From Dimorphilus gyrociliatus (lineage: Eukaryota; Annelida; Polychaeta; Dinophilidae), in the NCBI GenBank assembly GCA_904063045.1, contig CAJFCJ010000007.1:2115404-2179403 (forward strand): a stretch of DNA of 64,000 nt, read 5' to 3'. This document shows, piece by piece, positions 48,198 to 59,098 of the stretch. The position numbers and the translations under genes are program-made. How positions within the stretch are numbered: the stretch's first letter is position 1; the number at the start of each line of letters is the position of its first letter. The notes under the pieces are model-generated. The model was given only the letters and a program-made list of their open reading frames with translations. It searched no databases and had not been told where the DNA came from.

Positions 48198-49434
48198 GAC
48201 TATATTTCTCTAATCTATATATATATTTATATATACATTATATACTAAATATGTAAATCTTGAAGATAAATCTGCTATGTATTAAAGTATTTGGGTAAAA
48301 ATTTGAGATTATTAAGAATGGTCAGCAGATGCCAACACTTTTCAAGGATAGTTTTTTATTAAAATGCATTCTTTATATTCTAAATTTGTTTACTTTCAGG
48401 GAAATATTTTGAATACTTTCTAGTTAATTATAGCGTTCCTTCGCTGAAAAGTAGATGATTACTTTACGCCTCTTCTCTATGAAAAATTGCGGAATTGACG
48501 GATGAATAATGGCTTTTAAAGTAGTAAATTGGAAAAAAAAGCGTGGTTTAATAGGATTTTACTAGCAATTTGTTATATCTAAACAACGCAATTTTCTTCT
48601 TAGTATAAAGAGAAGAGTTTGCTTCTCATTGCTCGTATAAACTGAAAGTGTTGCATGATTAAGAAGAGTAAATCACAGAAAACCTTTTGCTCTTTCCAGG
48701 ATATAATAGCTGACAGTTTCCGATTTGGCAAACGTCAAAATTCGCAAAGTATTATAGCGCAATCATTTGCAATAAATAAGACTAATACAATATTGAAAAA
48801 GATAAAGAATTTGCAATAAATATTCTGACTTGCTAAAGATTTCGCATATTATCATATGAAGGGCCAAGGGAAAAGGATATTTATTTAATTTTAGAGGCCT
48901 TTTTAATTAACTTAATTCCCTTTAAGTACAAGTACAAATATAAAACTTTGCTATTCAGTCAAACTAATAACTTAATAAAGAAAAATGATACTATATCTTT
49001 CAACAGCCAATTGGTGGGTAATTGAAGAGAAAGACGGTATTAATATCTTGTTACTAATGCGTTAATCTTTTACTATTTCTACGATCAAGTAATATTCGAT
49101 AATCCTTTAATATGAAGTGACATATAAAAAAAAAGATCTTAAAAAAAATAATACTTATTAACATTTTTTTAACATTTCTATTAGTTAGATACAAAGAAGA
49201 GTTTTGTTCGTATAGTTGTCAAGCTATTTACGACAATTTTACAATTCATTCAGAATATAATCTGGGAAAAATTTTGTTTGGTTTTTTTTTCAAAGAATCT
49301 AGAACCATTAACTTTATTGTTTATTTTTTTAGGTAAACAAATTCCTTTATACACAAACGACATACCATACATTTGCAGTCTAGATTTGAATAAGAAATAA
49401 CAGTAATAGATACTAAGTAACTAAATAAATTCTG

Positions 49435-50760
49435 CTAAGAATTTTTCTTATTCGAGTCAGAATCTTGTTTCTTTTCTTCGTTATTTTCTTTTGTCTTCTC
49501 CTCAAATATTTCATCAAAGTCCTTTACGCCGTAAGCTAAGGAACCTTCTTCAGGCAATTCCGAATCTTTCTGGTTCACAATTTGTTTTCGACTCTCAGAA
49601 AACAATTTTCGAATTTCTTCAATTTCCTTCTTATCGACAGTCGTTTGCATTTTTGGCATGGTGAAAACATCTACGAAACAAAATTTAGTTAACCACAATT
49701 TCTGAACTAATTTTACGGTTCTATCAACTACAATTGCACTAAATTTAAAATTGGTCGATGAATACCTTCTCCAACGTTTGCTAAAAGCCTATTTACATCT
49801 TCATCAGTTCCCGTGAGAAGAGTTTCTGTATAAGTGGGAGGGATAAATGCTCCAGCAACTAGACGTCTTTCAGAATTTAAAAAATTAAAAGTAGCCAAAG
49901 CTTGCTCCTATTAGAAGTAACAATTATTCTCGTAGGATATTTTCACTAAATTTAAATATATATATATATTTAGATATAATTTATATATTCTTACTGTTGG
50001 TAATAACTCCAAATTAACTTTATGTTTCCGTAAAAAGGTTAATGCATTCATTTTTAATTTGCTTAAATTCTCACTTTCTCCTACTCCCAGAACAAGTATA
50101 TCTGAAAGATGTAAACAAATTAATTTGATGTGTTAAATAACCCTCTCTTTCCCTCTAATTTTTCGGGTATTTTATCTATTATTTACCTAATTTAGGCTCT
50201 AAAGTAGTAAAAAGTGAAAGGGATTCTTCAGTAACATCTTCAATACCACTAATCTAATTTTTATAAAAAAAACATTTATTGAAATTGCTAATTATATAAA
50301 AAAATGAACATACATTCCAAGCAAGAAAGGACTTGGGAAACAGAATGCAAGGACCCAAAATTCTTATACCATTACTTAATTTTATGCCATTTTCGTTAAA
50401 TGTATCGACAAACATGCCCTCTTGGTTTTCATTTAGTATATCAACAGTTGCATCATAGTCCCCCTTGTCGTAGTGCCGTTTAAAAGTCCTGGAAATATTC
50501 GAATTTAAAGAATATTGTATTACTATATAGCATTTTCATAATTCTATATCAAAATATACATTCTACTGAAATAGATTATGGAAAATTCAAAACACGTTCG
50601 TTATAAAACTTTTATTATCACCCAACTAAAATTCTATTTTTACGCATTAATATCAAAGTCTTCTCTTAAATCTAAAAAGACAGAAAAAACTGATTCATTA
50701 TACTAACTTTTGAATTAATGATATGCTTCTTAGATTCGTTGATGTTAATCTACGAAGCAT
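49435..50760 (-). CDS. NDUFAF3: NDUFAF3, complex I assembly factor, with C-terminal extension
   Basis: Six exons (50760-50708, 50488-50314, 50253-50187, 50101-49995, 49907-49766, 49670-49435) give 259 residues. A short arginine-rich presequence (MLRRLTSTNLRSISLIQK) fits a mitochondrial import signal. The core matches NDUFAF3: FVDTFNENGIKLSNG, RILGPCILFPKSFLAWN, LEPKLDILVLGVGES and ATFNFLNSERRLVAGAFIPP. In humans NDUFAF3 works with NDUFAF4 in early assembly of the complex I Q-module. The human protein is 184 residues and ends shortly after the IPP motif; here about 95 more residues follow, ending in a run of E, K, D, S and N. The last exon joins by a G|AT codon, so the extension keeps phase. 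Neighbours are far away on both sides. Confidence 0.9.
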
Positions 50761-52387
50761 TTTTTCTGTGTCGGTCAATTTATATTTTATGGACACTTCA
50801 AAGATATTTAGAACAAACTTTTCTCTTTCGTCCCGAGATCGAAACGTTTTCCTTACAAAAACTTCGAATCGCATAGTCCATAATTTCGAACGTTCTCCTT
50901 TAGATTTAATTACTTTTTACATTAATAGATTAAAGGAAAAGAAATCTATTTTTATCCAGTGTTCAACAGGTTTTAAAATGGCTACTACCTATTTCTGACA
51001 TACAAAAATGATGAGAATATCTTTTTTGCAGTAAATTGCGACTCGTCATGAAATCTGTGTATTTCACTCTAACCGTAAAGGTGGGAGGAAATCTTCGATT
51101 TCCATCATAAAGATTTACCACTTCACAAGAAGATTTAGCAAACTCAAAATTTAGACAAGCTATTATCCTTTGTAAGAGTCAGTGTATAATTCACCTAGAA
51201 TATAAAGAATCAAAGATAAGGGTGAAAATTAAAACATTTGAATAGGAATGTTAAAGACAATAAAAGTTATCTAAGAATAATTAGACGGGGATTAATATAT
51301 AATTATACGAATTTTTAATCCTAAAAATCCAATTGCCAAAAAGAAAAACCCGATAATTTCAATAAAAACCGTACAATAAGAAGTTCCATTTAACCTCATC
51401 CTCACTCACCAGATTTTGCTTCATCAGAATTTTATTTATTTGTGCAACTTAAAGATTATCTCAGTGGGACAGATTATGGATAGCTAAAAAGTGCAATTCA
51501 AACAATACTTTAAACAAAAAACCTGCGTGATTACTTCGTCAAAGTTATAGGCTTAAGACCATCGTAGTTTTGCAGACAGGTATTGCTAATAATAACGAAT
51601 TTAATGTTAAATAGTTATAATATAGTCAAATTAGGCTTTTTAGTTTACACTAGTTTATAGGTTAACTTTGTATTCTAGAATTATAATGCAGGCTTTTCTG
51701 GAAACTTTTGTAGTGTGATCCTAATGAATATTTATGATTTTTTTCTTTATAACTAAAGACATTTTCCCTTCACCTGGTTGGCTTACAACACAAGGTTAAT
51801 GTCTAGCTAATAAGAAGTAATTACTTCTCCTCCCAATAGAAATGTCATAATTTTGAGAATTAATTGGTGGTAAAAATAAATCAGTAAAAGACATTAAGCC
51901 TCATTGTTGTGATCAAGGAGAAGTTTTATTTAGTCGATGAAAAGGTTATTGTAAAAGGACTAACGTATAACGAGTATATTTAGAATGCTTATTGACTCTT
52001 CGCGTAAGCAAAATCTTAAGAATTATGTTAAATAAATGGTAATTAAAGAAATAGCTAAGCTCCTCCTGACCAACTGAAACAAGAGATAGTCGAGAGAAAG
52101 AAAATATTAGGTCTTTCATAAATTTTTTATTCTAAGGCAGTAGGTAAACTTTTAAAAGGTTAAAGTTCAAGGTTACAAACTGAAATATTTTCGGATTTCG
52201 ATAAGGTAAAGACTATCTGGAAGAGAAAGTAAACACATTTCTTTATTGTATATCGTTTGTTGAAATAATACAAACTTTTATAGGTCACCAAAAACGATGA
52301 GACGAAGGGAAAGAAGCTAATCGTTTTATATTTATAGCGTATGAAAATACTGCCTCTCAACCACATTCCTGTAGACATTTTAGTAAG

Positions 52388-52429
<42 letters not shown>

Positions 52430-53273
52430 CGAGAGAGAGAGAAGGAGTAATGGAGAAGAGAATTAATTACTTTACTAAAGAAAAACTAATTATTTCAAAA
52501 GCTGATTAATTCCTCCAAGGAAAACTCTTGATAAATATGGCAACAAACACCTTAGAATTAGTAAAAACATTGCTCATTATTTTGATACAAATAGTAAATG
52601 TTATATATAGTAAATAAGTAAAAATCATTATTTCTTTTAATTTCCTTTTTGTTGATATTCCATTTATTACGCAAACGTTTATAAAAAATTACAGTACATA
52701 TTTCTTAATATAAAGAAAATGACTTTTGTTAGATATATCCTTTTTCTTTTTCCTTTTCAAATATAAATTACATTTAAAATGTCAAAAAGAGACGCTATAA
52801 CGGTATTTCTTTCAAATGAAAGGTAAATATATTAGCTTGTGACATATAAATTAATCCTCTATATAAACTTTTTCTTTTTAAATATACGTAATACATAAAA
52901 TATGTATATGTTACGGATATTAGACTTTTATTTAAGATATTATACGAAAAGATAATCAAATACGAAAATAATTAAGAAGTTATTTTCTATTGTGATTTAT
53001 TTATTAAAGAAAAGCAATTAGTGATAGAAATTTTCAAACGAGCAAAAAAGATACATTGTAATAATATACGGATATGTTGATATATTTTAAAAAATAACTA
53101 CTAGATGGCCCTTCAACCTTTTTTTTTGCTATTAATAAATAGGCACTAAATTATTACGCATGTAGTAATAAAATAGTAACTGGAAATTTCTGTTTAACGC
53201 CTACCTAGCTTATAAATTATTATCTTTATAGATTTTCCTTTGTAACTAAAAAGGAAAATGTTAAACTTATTTC
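50761..53273. other. 2.5 kb gene-poor stretch
   Basis: It includes the NDUFAF3 promoter and, at the right end, the 3' UTR of the calbindin-like gene. A GA microsatellite lies near 52387-52441. An ORF antisense to the NDUFAF3 first exon (50723-50998) has no homology I recognise. Nothing else supported. Confidence 0.5.
52387..52441. repeat. GA microsatellite
   Basis: About 52 bases of GA repeat with a few interruptions, in intergenic DNA. Confidence 0.9.
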
Positions 53274-55235
53274 TTAATCATCATACGTTTGAGATTGTTG
53301 TAAAAGAAGCATGGTTAATTCATTTTTGTTTATCTTTCCATCTTTATCAAAGTCCCACTGATCCAGAATCGTCTTTTTCATATATTGGATATCGTCACTA
53401 TCATATTCACTTTGAACAAGTTCCATTAAGTCCTTTAAGAAACCATTTAGTTCCTCATTTTCTATACATCCATTACTGTCCTAAAAGAACGACAAAAATT
53501 AATGATCGTTAGATTTGACCTGACAATGTCAAATATAAAGAGAAGATGTACTTAAAGCCTGCTTTACAAGTATAGCGTAAACTTAAATATTGAATATAAA
53601 GAAGAGAGATGCTAAATATCTTTTATCTTATTAATATATTTATTCAAAAAGCTTCTTAAAACCTATTAAAGAATTTAATAACAACTTTTAAACTAGATGG
53701 TTAGAGACTAAAGGTTTGTTAATAATTCTACTATTGCTTTTTTTTAGTAATGAATTAATAATAGAATTTACCTGACCATTTTAATTTTAGATATATTAAT
53801 AATTTAATAACTTACAGTATCGTACAAGTTGAATACGCTGTCAATGTCGCTTGCGTTCAATTTTTTGGAGACCTTTTTAAACAAAAGGTAAACATTTATA
53901 AATATGAAAACAATATGCGTCAGCCTATTTTCTACTACTAATTACTAATTAGTCATTTAAATAAAAAGTTAATTAAATATATGATAATTATAATAACTAA
54001 CATTACTCATTTTGAATATAGGTCTGCACAAGAAATTTTCTTTTACGGGTAATAACCTGGTTTATTTTAAGAAATTTACTAGGTATTATTAGTAGCTAAT
54101 TGAGGCCTAGTATACGTACTTAGCCATTTCGCTCAACTGTAATTTCCCGTCTTTGTTCTGGTCAAAGAGCTGCAACTGAAATCAATGAAACGTTAGGTGA
54201 ACTAAAAATAAAAGGAAAGGAACTAAACGAAAAAATAAAAAAAAAAAAAAGGTAAAAAGGAAGGGTAAAAATGAGTTCGAACCATTGTTGTTGTGTACTC
54301 TAATAACTGTTCTTCGGTCACTTGATCCTCTCTGTTAGCCTCTTTTAAAAGATCTTCAAGAAAATCCTGTTAAAAAGAGCTTCATACAATATTATTCTAA
54401 CACTTTTTACATTTGATGTATTACTTGTAATCATATTATACTTTTCTTTATAGTTTACTCTACGATAATGAAAAAGGGGGATAAAGTTTTATACACACTT
54501 TTAATTCATCAGCTTCGATATATCCGCTACAATCCTTATCAAATTCTCTCCATACTCTCATAAATTCAACGCTAGATGTTAATGGATTTTTGAAACGGAA
54601 TAGTAAAAGAAAGTTTTCTTCAGTTGGTAAAATTTGCGCCATTTCAGAAATATCTATACGATCATCGTCATTCTCATCAAAAGCGTCCAAGAAACGCCCT
54701 TTCATATATTGAAAAGAAGTTTCCTGCATAATATTTCTTAAAGTTAATTAATTTAATGCTATATATAATACAACACACAATAATTATATAATCTATCATA
54801 CATATATATTAGGTTTATATAAATATAGTAACAAACATAAAAACAAACAATGATTAGACAAGTGAAAAATCGAATATAAAATTAAAAAAGAAAACAAAAA
54901 ACTAGTTTTTATTTTAATTTCAATATAAAAACGTTCGATTTCGTGTTTTTTCATTCCCTAGTTGTTTTTATTCTATAAAATACAATAAGCTAAATGTTAC
55001 AATCGTCGAATTCGCTTCCACTAAATTATTTTTTAGAAAGACCTTAATCGATTTCAAGTAGGAGTGAATTATCGATTCGATCGAAACGCCTATTCAACGT
55101 GAAAAATAAAAGGAAACATACATCGAAAGGTTGGGTGTTGACCATAAATTCCTTTAAGAAGGCGTCTAATTCGTTACCTTCTATGAAACCGTTACCTGTT
55201 TAAAATGAAAAGTAAAAGAAGGAAAGAGACAAGAA

Positions 55236-55267
<32 letters not shown>

Positions 55268-55680
55268 CAACAGTAATAAATATTTTTTCTTTATAGACTT
55301 TTCTTGAATGTAAGTTAAATATTGTTTACATGCATTAATAAGTAGGAATAAGATACTTTTATATACGTTTTTTTAATAATCCCATAAGGAATATAATACT
55401 AATAAATAGCGTGTAAAAGGATTAAAAGTTTATTCTTTTCTTCGTTTTTCTCCTAAAAAGAATAACTTAGTTAGGCTACAAAATCGTGGGAGAATGATTG
55501 ATTTTTATGCTTTTCGTCAGTCACTTTCTACTTAATTAAAAAGGTATATAGGAAAAAGAAATTACCATCTACGTCATAATGACTCCAAACGTCAATGAAT
55601 TGACTAGCTGTAACTTTTCGTAACTGCATTGTTGTTTCATCACGAAATTGTTTTAAAAAATTCTCTCCCTTTTCCGCCAT
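53274..55680 (-). CDS. six-EF-hand calcium buffer/sensor, calbindin-calretinin-secretagogin family
   Basis: Seven exons (55680-55566, 55195-55122, 54723-54499, 54366-54283, 54175-54116, 53872-53816, 53480-53274) give 273 residues, the family's usual length (271-276). Six EF hands are visible with loops starting DVDGNG, DENDDD, DKDCSG, DQNKDG, DTDSNG and DFDKDG, all with plausible calcium ligands. The signature ILPTEENFLLLFRFKNP followed by SSVEFM and GYIEADEL is shared by calretinin, fly calbindin-53E and secretagogin; the end (GFLKDLMELVQ, then FDKDGKINKNEL) is nearest to secretagogin. The fifth exon was ended at TAC|GTATAC because the nearer GT breaks the frame. Such proteins buffer or sense calcium in neurons and secretory cells. 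It shares a 143-base head-to-head promoter with the tubulin gene. Confidence 0.92.
55235..55261. repeat. GA microsatellite in a calbindin-like gene intron
   Basis: A short GA tract in the first intron of the calbindin-like gene. Confidence 0.85.
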
Positions 55681-55823
55681 CCGACTCGCCAGCCAGCAAA
55701 AAGCGAAAGATGTTATAAATGCGCCACCTATACAACGATTTTATCATTAAACTCTTTTTCTTTTTTTTTAGTTTCGATGACATAATCAATCGTTTTAAAA
55801 TCGATAAAAACATCTCAACAACA
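55681..55823. promoter_or_regulatory. 143-base divergent promoter between calbindin-like gene and alpha-tubulin
   Basis: The start codons point away from each other with only 143 bases between. A CTCF-like GCGCCACCTA lies at 55721-55730. A tubulin-frame ATG at 55719 would add 35 mostly hydrophobic residues; it is rejected because homology begins at the ATG at 55824 ([15 protein letters not shown]). A pyrimidine tract ending TTTTTTTTAG near 55770 could be a 5' UTR acceptor. Confidence 0.5.
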
Positions 55824-57179
55824 ATGTCATCGAGAGAGATTTTATCCATCCATATCGGACAGGCTGGTTGCCAAATGGGAAGGGAATTGTGGGAATTATA
55901 TTGTTTGGAACACGGAATTACAAAAGACGGGTATTTAATAAAAGAAAGTGAACTGGAAGATATAGCTTTCGAGTGTTTTTTTCAAGAAACCTCTTGTAGG
56001 CAGCACGTTCCTCGTTCATTATTTGTTGATCTTGAACCTTCAGTGATTGATGAAATACGTCGAAGTGAATTTCAGAAACTTTATCATCCAAGTACTTTAC
56101 TTGCTGACAAGGAAGACGCCGCAAGTAATTTTGCCAAAGGTTACCATGGATACTCCTTAAATTCATCTTTTTTTGAAAACGTTTCTGACAGCATTCGCAA
56201 ACAAGTGGAAATTTGTGATCACCTCCAGGGCTTTTTTGTCTTTCATTCGTTCGGTGGAGGAACAGGTTCGGGCTATACGGCTAAACTTCTTGAAACGATT
56301 ACGCAGGAATTTACTAATAGAATACCAAAATTCACGTTTAGCGTTTATCCGTCGCCAAGACTATCATCAGTAATTGTTGAACCTTATAACGCACTGCTAA
56401 CGACCCATACCTCATTCGATTATACAGACTGTTCAATACTGTTCGATAATGAAGCGATCTATGACATATGTCATAATCTTCTGGAAGTTGAAAGGCCGTC
56501 ATATTTGAATCTAAATCGTTTAATATCTCAAGTTTGCTCCTCAATAACTGCTTCTATACGTTTCGAAGGAGTCCTTAACGTAGATCTACACGATTTTCAA
56601 ACAAACATTGTGCCGTTTCCCCGCCTTCATTTTCCTTTAGCCTCTTACGCTCCCTGTTTGCCTGACGCCAATGTAAAGCATGAATCTCTTACGGTTCCAG
56701 CTATTACAACCTCTGTTTTTGATCCAGCAACACAGATGGTTAAATGTGATCCATGCGAAAACAAATTTATGGCCTGTTGTATGCTGTATAGAGGAGATAT
56801 TACTCCTACCGATGTAACAAATGCTATTCAAAAAATAAAGAATAGTAGAAAAATCAGGTTTGTTGATTGGTGTCCTACCGGATTTAAGATTGGTTTGAAC
56901 CATCAAGCACCGTCGTCTGCTCCTGATTCTGACATTGGAGGCGTTCCAAGAGCGGTGTGCATGCTGTCAAATAATACAGGTATTAAGGACGCCTGGACAC
57001 GTTTGACAGGAAAATTCGATATCATGTTTCATAAGCGTGCGTTTGTCCATTGGTATATTGGAGAAGGAATGGAAGAAGCAGAATTTTCGGCCGCCAGAGA
57101 GAATTTAGCAGCTTTGGAAAAGGACTATGAAGAAGCAGCTTGCGATACTGTTGATCCAGTTGTCGAAAAACATATTTAG
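55824..57179 (+). CDS. divergent intronless alpha-tubulin
   Basis: One exon encodes 451 residues, the normal alpha-tubulin length. The nucleotide-binding signature [19 protein letters not shown], the FVDLEP block, [26 protein letters not shown] and [11 protein letters not shown] all identify alpha rather than beta tubulin. Odd features: the helix-8 catalytic glutamate (E254 in DLTEF) reads DLHDF, an E-to-D change; the loop that normally holds lysine 40 and a GGGDD run is replaced by an unrelated ESELEDIAF-containing segment; and the C-terminus ends DPVVEKHI, without the polyglutamate tail or final tyrosine. It therefore should not be acetylated at K40, glutamylated on the tail or detyrosinated. 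An intronless, diverged copy suggests a retrocopy kept for a special role such as germline or sperm, which is an inference. It ends 47 bases from the next, convergent gene. Confidence 0.95.
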   Translation: MSSREILSIHIGQAGCQMGRELWELYCLEHGITKDGYLIKESELEDIAFECFFQETSCRQHVPRSLFVDLEPSVIDEIRRSEFQKLYHPSTLLADKEDAASNFAKGYHGYSLNSSFFENVSDSIRKQVEICDHLQGFFVFHSFGGGTGSGYTAKLLETITQEFTNRIPKFTFSVYPSPRLSSVIVEPYNALLTTHTSFDYTDCSILFDNEAIYDICHNLLEVERPSYLNLNRLISQVCSSITASIRFEGVLNVDLHDFQTNIVPFPRLHFPLASYAPCLPDANVKHESLTVPAITTSVFDPATQMVKCDPCENKFMACCMLYRGDITPTDVTNAIQKIKNSRKIRFVDWCPTGFKIGLNHQAPSSAPDSDIGGVPRAVCMLSNNTGIKDAWTRLTGKFDIMFHKRAFVHWYIGEGMEEAEFSAARENLAALEKDYEEAACDTVDPVVEKHI

Positions 57180-57226
57180 TACACCATAACAAGCCAATTT
57201 CCAATCTTTTGAGTCAGCAAATTCTA

Positions 57227-57946
57227 CTAAGAGCTCATAGTAGGGTGCAGATTATTTTTCGTATTCGAAATAAGTAGAGCGTCTAATTTATTCGTGCAGT
57301 TTCGTACCGTTTCTTTCATGTTCTCAAAGCCTAATCTTACACTATTTGAATAGCGAACACTACGATTCCATACTTGCACATGTCCGATTTGTCGCCTATC
57401 TATAGGCGCGAGCACTCTTTTCGATTCAGGCACTCCTCTTTTAGTGGGACTTGATAATCTATTAACTGCCTCTTTGCAGGTGGTTGGCCTCGCTAGTTGA
57501 CGATTTGACGACGTATCTGCTGACGACTTACGATCCTTTGGTAATTTCAAATTTAACTTTGCTGAACTTGGTGGAGGTACCGGAGCTATAATGGGAGCTG
57601 AAAGTGTTTCCCTTGCTCTAGAAGCCGCTGTTGAACGTGTAAGTCTGTCAACTATTTCGTAGAGCCTATCAGGATCTAAAGTTTTTCCTCTTTTTCTTCT
57701 AGAAACTTTTTTTCCCGACTGAGGTTTTTCTTTTTTTTTCTTTTTCTTTCTTTTCACCGTCGGCTTCGGTTTTCTATCAATGCTGCTGTCTGTTTCCTCA
57801 TCCGTCAATAGCATAGGATCATAGACAGCAGCTAAGTCTTTTTCACTCAATTCAACATCATCTCCACCTTCTTTTTTAATTCGAAAATCTATAAAGTGTG
57901 TATCGTCGTCCCGTTCAAAAATTACAATTTCAGGATCGTCCGTCAT
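57227..57946 (-). CDS. unrecognised basic, low-complexity protein
   Basis: One open frame of 239 residues begins at ATG 57946 (MTDDPEIVIFERDDD). An acidic first half-domain is followed by a strong basic run (KRKKKKKKEK, then KKVSRRKRGK) that could act as a nuclear or nucleolar signal, then a proline/serine-rich linker and a last part with VQVWNRSVRYSNSVRLGF. No catalytic motif or known domain is recognised. It converges with the tubulin gene (47 bases) and lies 260 bases downstream of PPIL3 on the same strand. ORF length, ATG context and codon use suggest a real gene. Confidence 0.65.
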   Translation of the reverse strand: MTDDPEIVIFERDDDTHFIDFRIKKEGGDDVELSEKDLAAVYDPMLLTDEETDSSIDRKPKPTVKRKKKKKKEKPQSGKKVSRRKRGKTLDPDRLYEIVDRLTRSTAASRARETLSAPIIAPVPPPSSAKLNLKLPKDRKSSADTSSNRQLARPTTCKEAVNRLSSPTKRGVPESKRVLAPIDRRQIGHVQVWNRSVRYSNSVRLGFENMKETVRNCTNKLDALLISNTKNNLHPTMSS

Positions 57947-58205
57947 TTTTTGTGAAATAGAGCTAAAGCTGTTTAGACCATTTAATCCTACTATTCAAAT
58001 TCTCAATATTACAAGCTGATAAATTTATAGCTAGTTTTGAGACACAGATCGCCTTTGTTTCAAGTGTTCGTATGCCTTAGCAACTGCCCTACCCGTAAGT
58101 CTTTTATGTCAAGTTATAAGAGTTTTATTTATTCACGAGTTCAATAATTCATCTAAACAATAAGGTACATAAATAGAAGGTTCGATAACTATGTTATTTT
58201 AACCA

Positions 58206-58869
58206 TTAAATAACAGCGTCGGCGATAGGATTTGCGTGTATCCTGACGTTCTTAATTCGAACTTCTTTATGTGGTCTGTAGGTTTTTTCGTTTACTTCAA
58301 GTTTTTCCAAGTCATCAAGAACATCAAAACCATCGATAACTTTACCAAAAACTGTATACTTCAAATCGAGGTGTGGTTGTTTAGCGTAAGTTATGAAAAA
58401 TTGTGATTTGTTCGAATTAGGCCCTTTGTTGGCCATTGAGATCATACCGCGACAACTATGCTTGACGGATTCATCGAACTCGTCATCAAAAGGTTTTCCC
58501 CAAATACTTTCTCCGCCTTTACCAGATCCTGTTGGATCTCCAGTCTGAACCATAAAACCTAAGACAAATTTTAATAGGTTAAATACGTATTACGAACGTT
58601 AGCGGTTTTGTATTTTTGAATGCTTTACCTTTTATATTTCTGTGAAAAAGACAGCCATTGTAATATCCACTTGCACAAAGTGCCAAGAAATTTTCGCAAG
58701 TTTTTGGAAATAGTTCGCAGTATAATTCTAATTTTAGGTCCCCGTATTCAGTATTTAATGTAACTGACTGAAACGAGCGATAATAAATGTTAAATTGAAG
58801 AATTAATGAAACCGGCAAAAAAAAACGTAAATAATCCACACACGGTTATTTCTAAAAAATACCAACCAT
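58206..58869 (-). CDS. PPIL3: PPIL3, spliceosomal cyclophilin-type peptidyl-prolyl isomerase
   Basis: Three exons (58869-58867, 58767-58629, 58558-58206) give 164 residues; human PPIL3 has 161. The first coding exon contains only the ATG (donor GTTGGT), the second begins SVTLNTEYGDLKLELYCE. Family marks: PKTCENFLALCASGYYNGC, FHRNIKGFMVQTGDPTG with the catalytic arginine and the F-M-x-Q contacts, and QFFITYAKQPHLDLKYTVFG. As in human PPIL3, the tryptophan that gives cyclophilin A its cyclosporin contact is replaced (KQPH). Human PPIL3 is found in spliceosomal complexes. A short C-terminal tail (NPIADAVI) follows. Confidence 0.95.
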
Positions 58870-59011
58870 TCTCTTATATATTTAAATAGGTTTAGATGCG
58901 ATAAAGGCTCAAAATAAAACGCCGGTTATTTTTCAAACGCAAGGATTTAACGAAACTTTATTCACCAGTTTTCTTGCGGTACATAAGAGAAAAATAAAAA
59001 CGTAAACGCTA

Positions 59012-59021
59012 ACGCCATCTA
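59012..59021 (-). promoter_or_regulatory. TAGATGGCGT motif upstream of PPIL3
   Basis: The minus strand reads TAGATGGCGT, related to the motifs at 8914 and 35572. It lies 143 bases upstream of the PPIL3 ATG and downstream of the Tudor gene stop. It may be a CTCF-like or core promoter site. Confidence 0.3.
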
Positions 59022-59098
59022 CAATCGAAAGTATCTGACTGTAATGTAAAATGTCTTTTTACAACAATTAAAAGTTAATTTAAAAACAGAACTGGTAA

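Larger units (their letters stand above)
44423..49434. other. 5 kb gene-poor stretch upstream of the five-exon kainate receptor
   Basis: No supported exon on either strand. Contents: purine-rich block 44680-44920, CT microsatellite near 45365-45429, a CTCF-like AAGGGGGCGCTG at 45793-45804 and CAGGTGGCGC at 47550-47559, TA tracts near 46779-46816, and a 24-bp perfect palindrome at 48174-48197. GC-richer blocks (45740-45920, 47540-47720) may be promoter or enhancer elements of the receptor. ORFs here are low-complexity. Confidence 0.5.

Noticed and set aside
50723-50998. Plus-strand ORF antisense to the NDUFAF3 first exon
   Set aside because: No homology seen; the minus strand explains the sequence as a mitochondrial presequence exon with a phase-matched donor.
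55719-55823. Upstream in-frame ATG for the tubulin
   Set aside because: It would add a hydrophobic leader absent from tubulins and overlaps the divergent promoter and a likely acceptor.
55918-57204. Several minus-strand and alternate-frame ORFs across the tubulin gene
   Set aside because: They mirror the conserved tubulin frame and show no independent homology.
58579-58866. PPIL3 start placed inside the intron as an extended ORF
   Set aside because: A TTTCAG acceptor sits directly before SVTLNTEYG and an ATG with a GT donor lies upstream, matching the family N-terminus.
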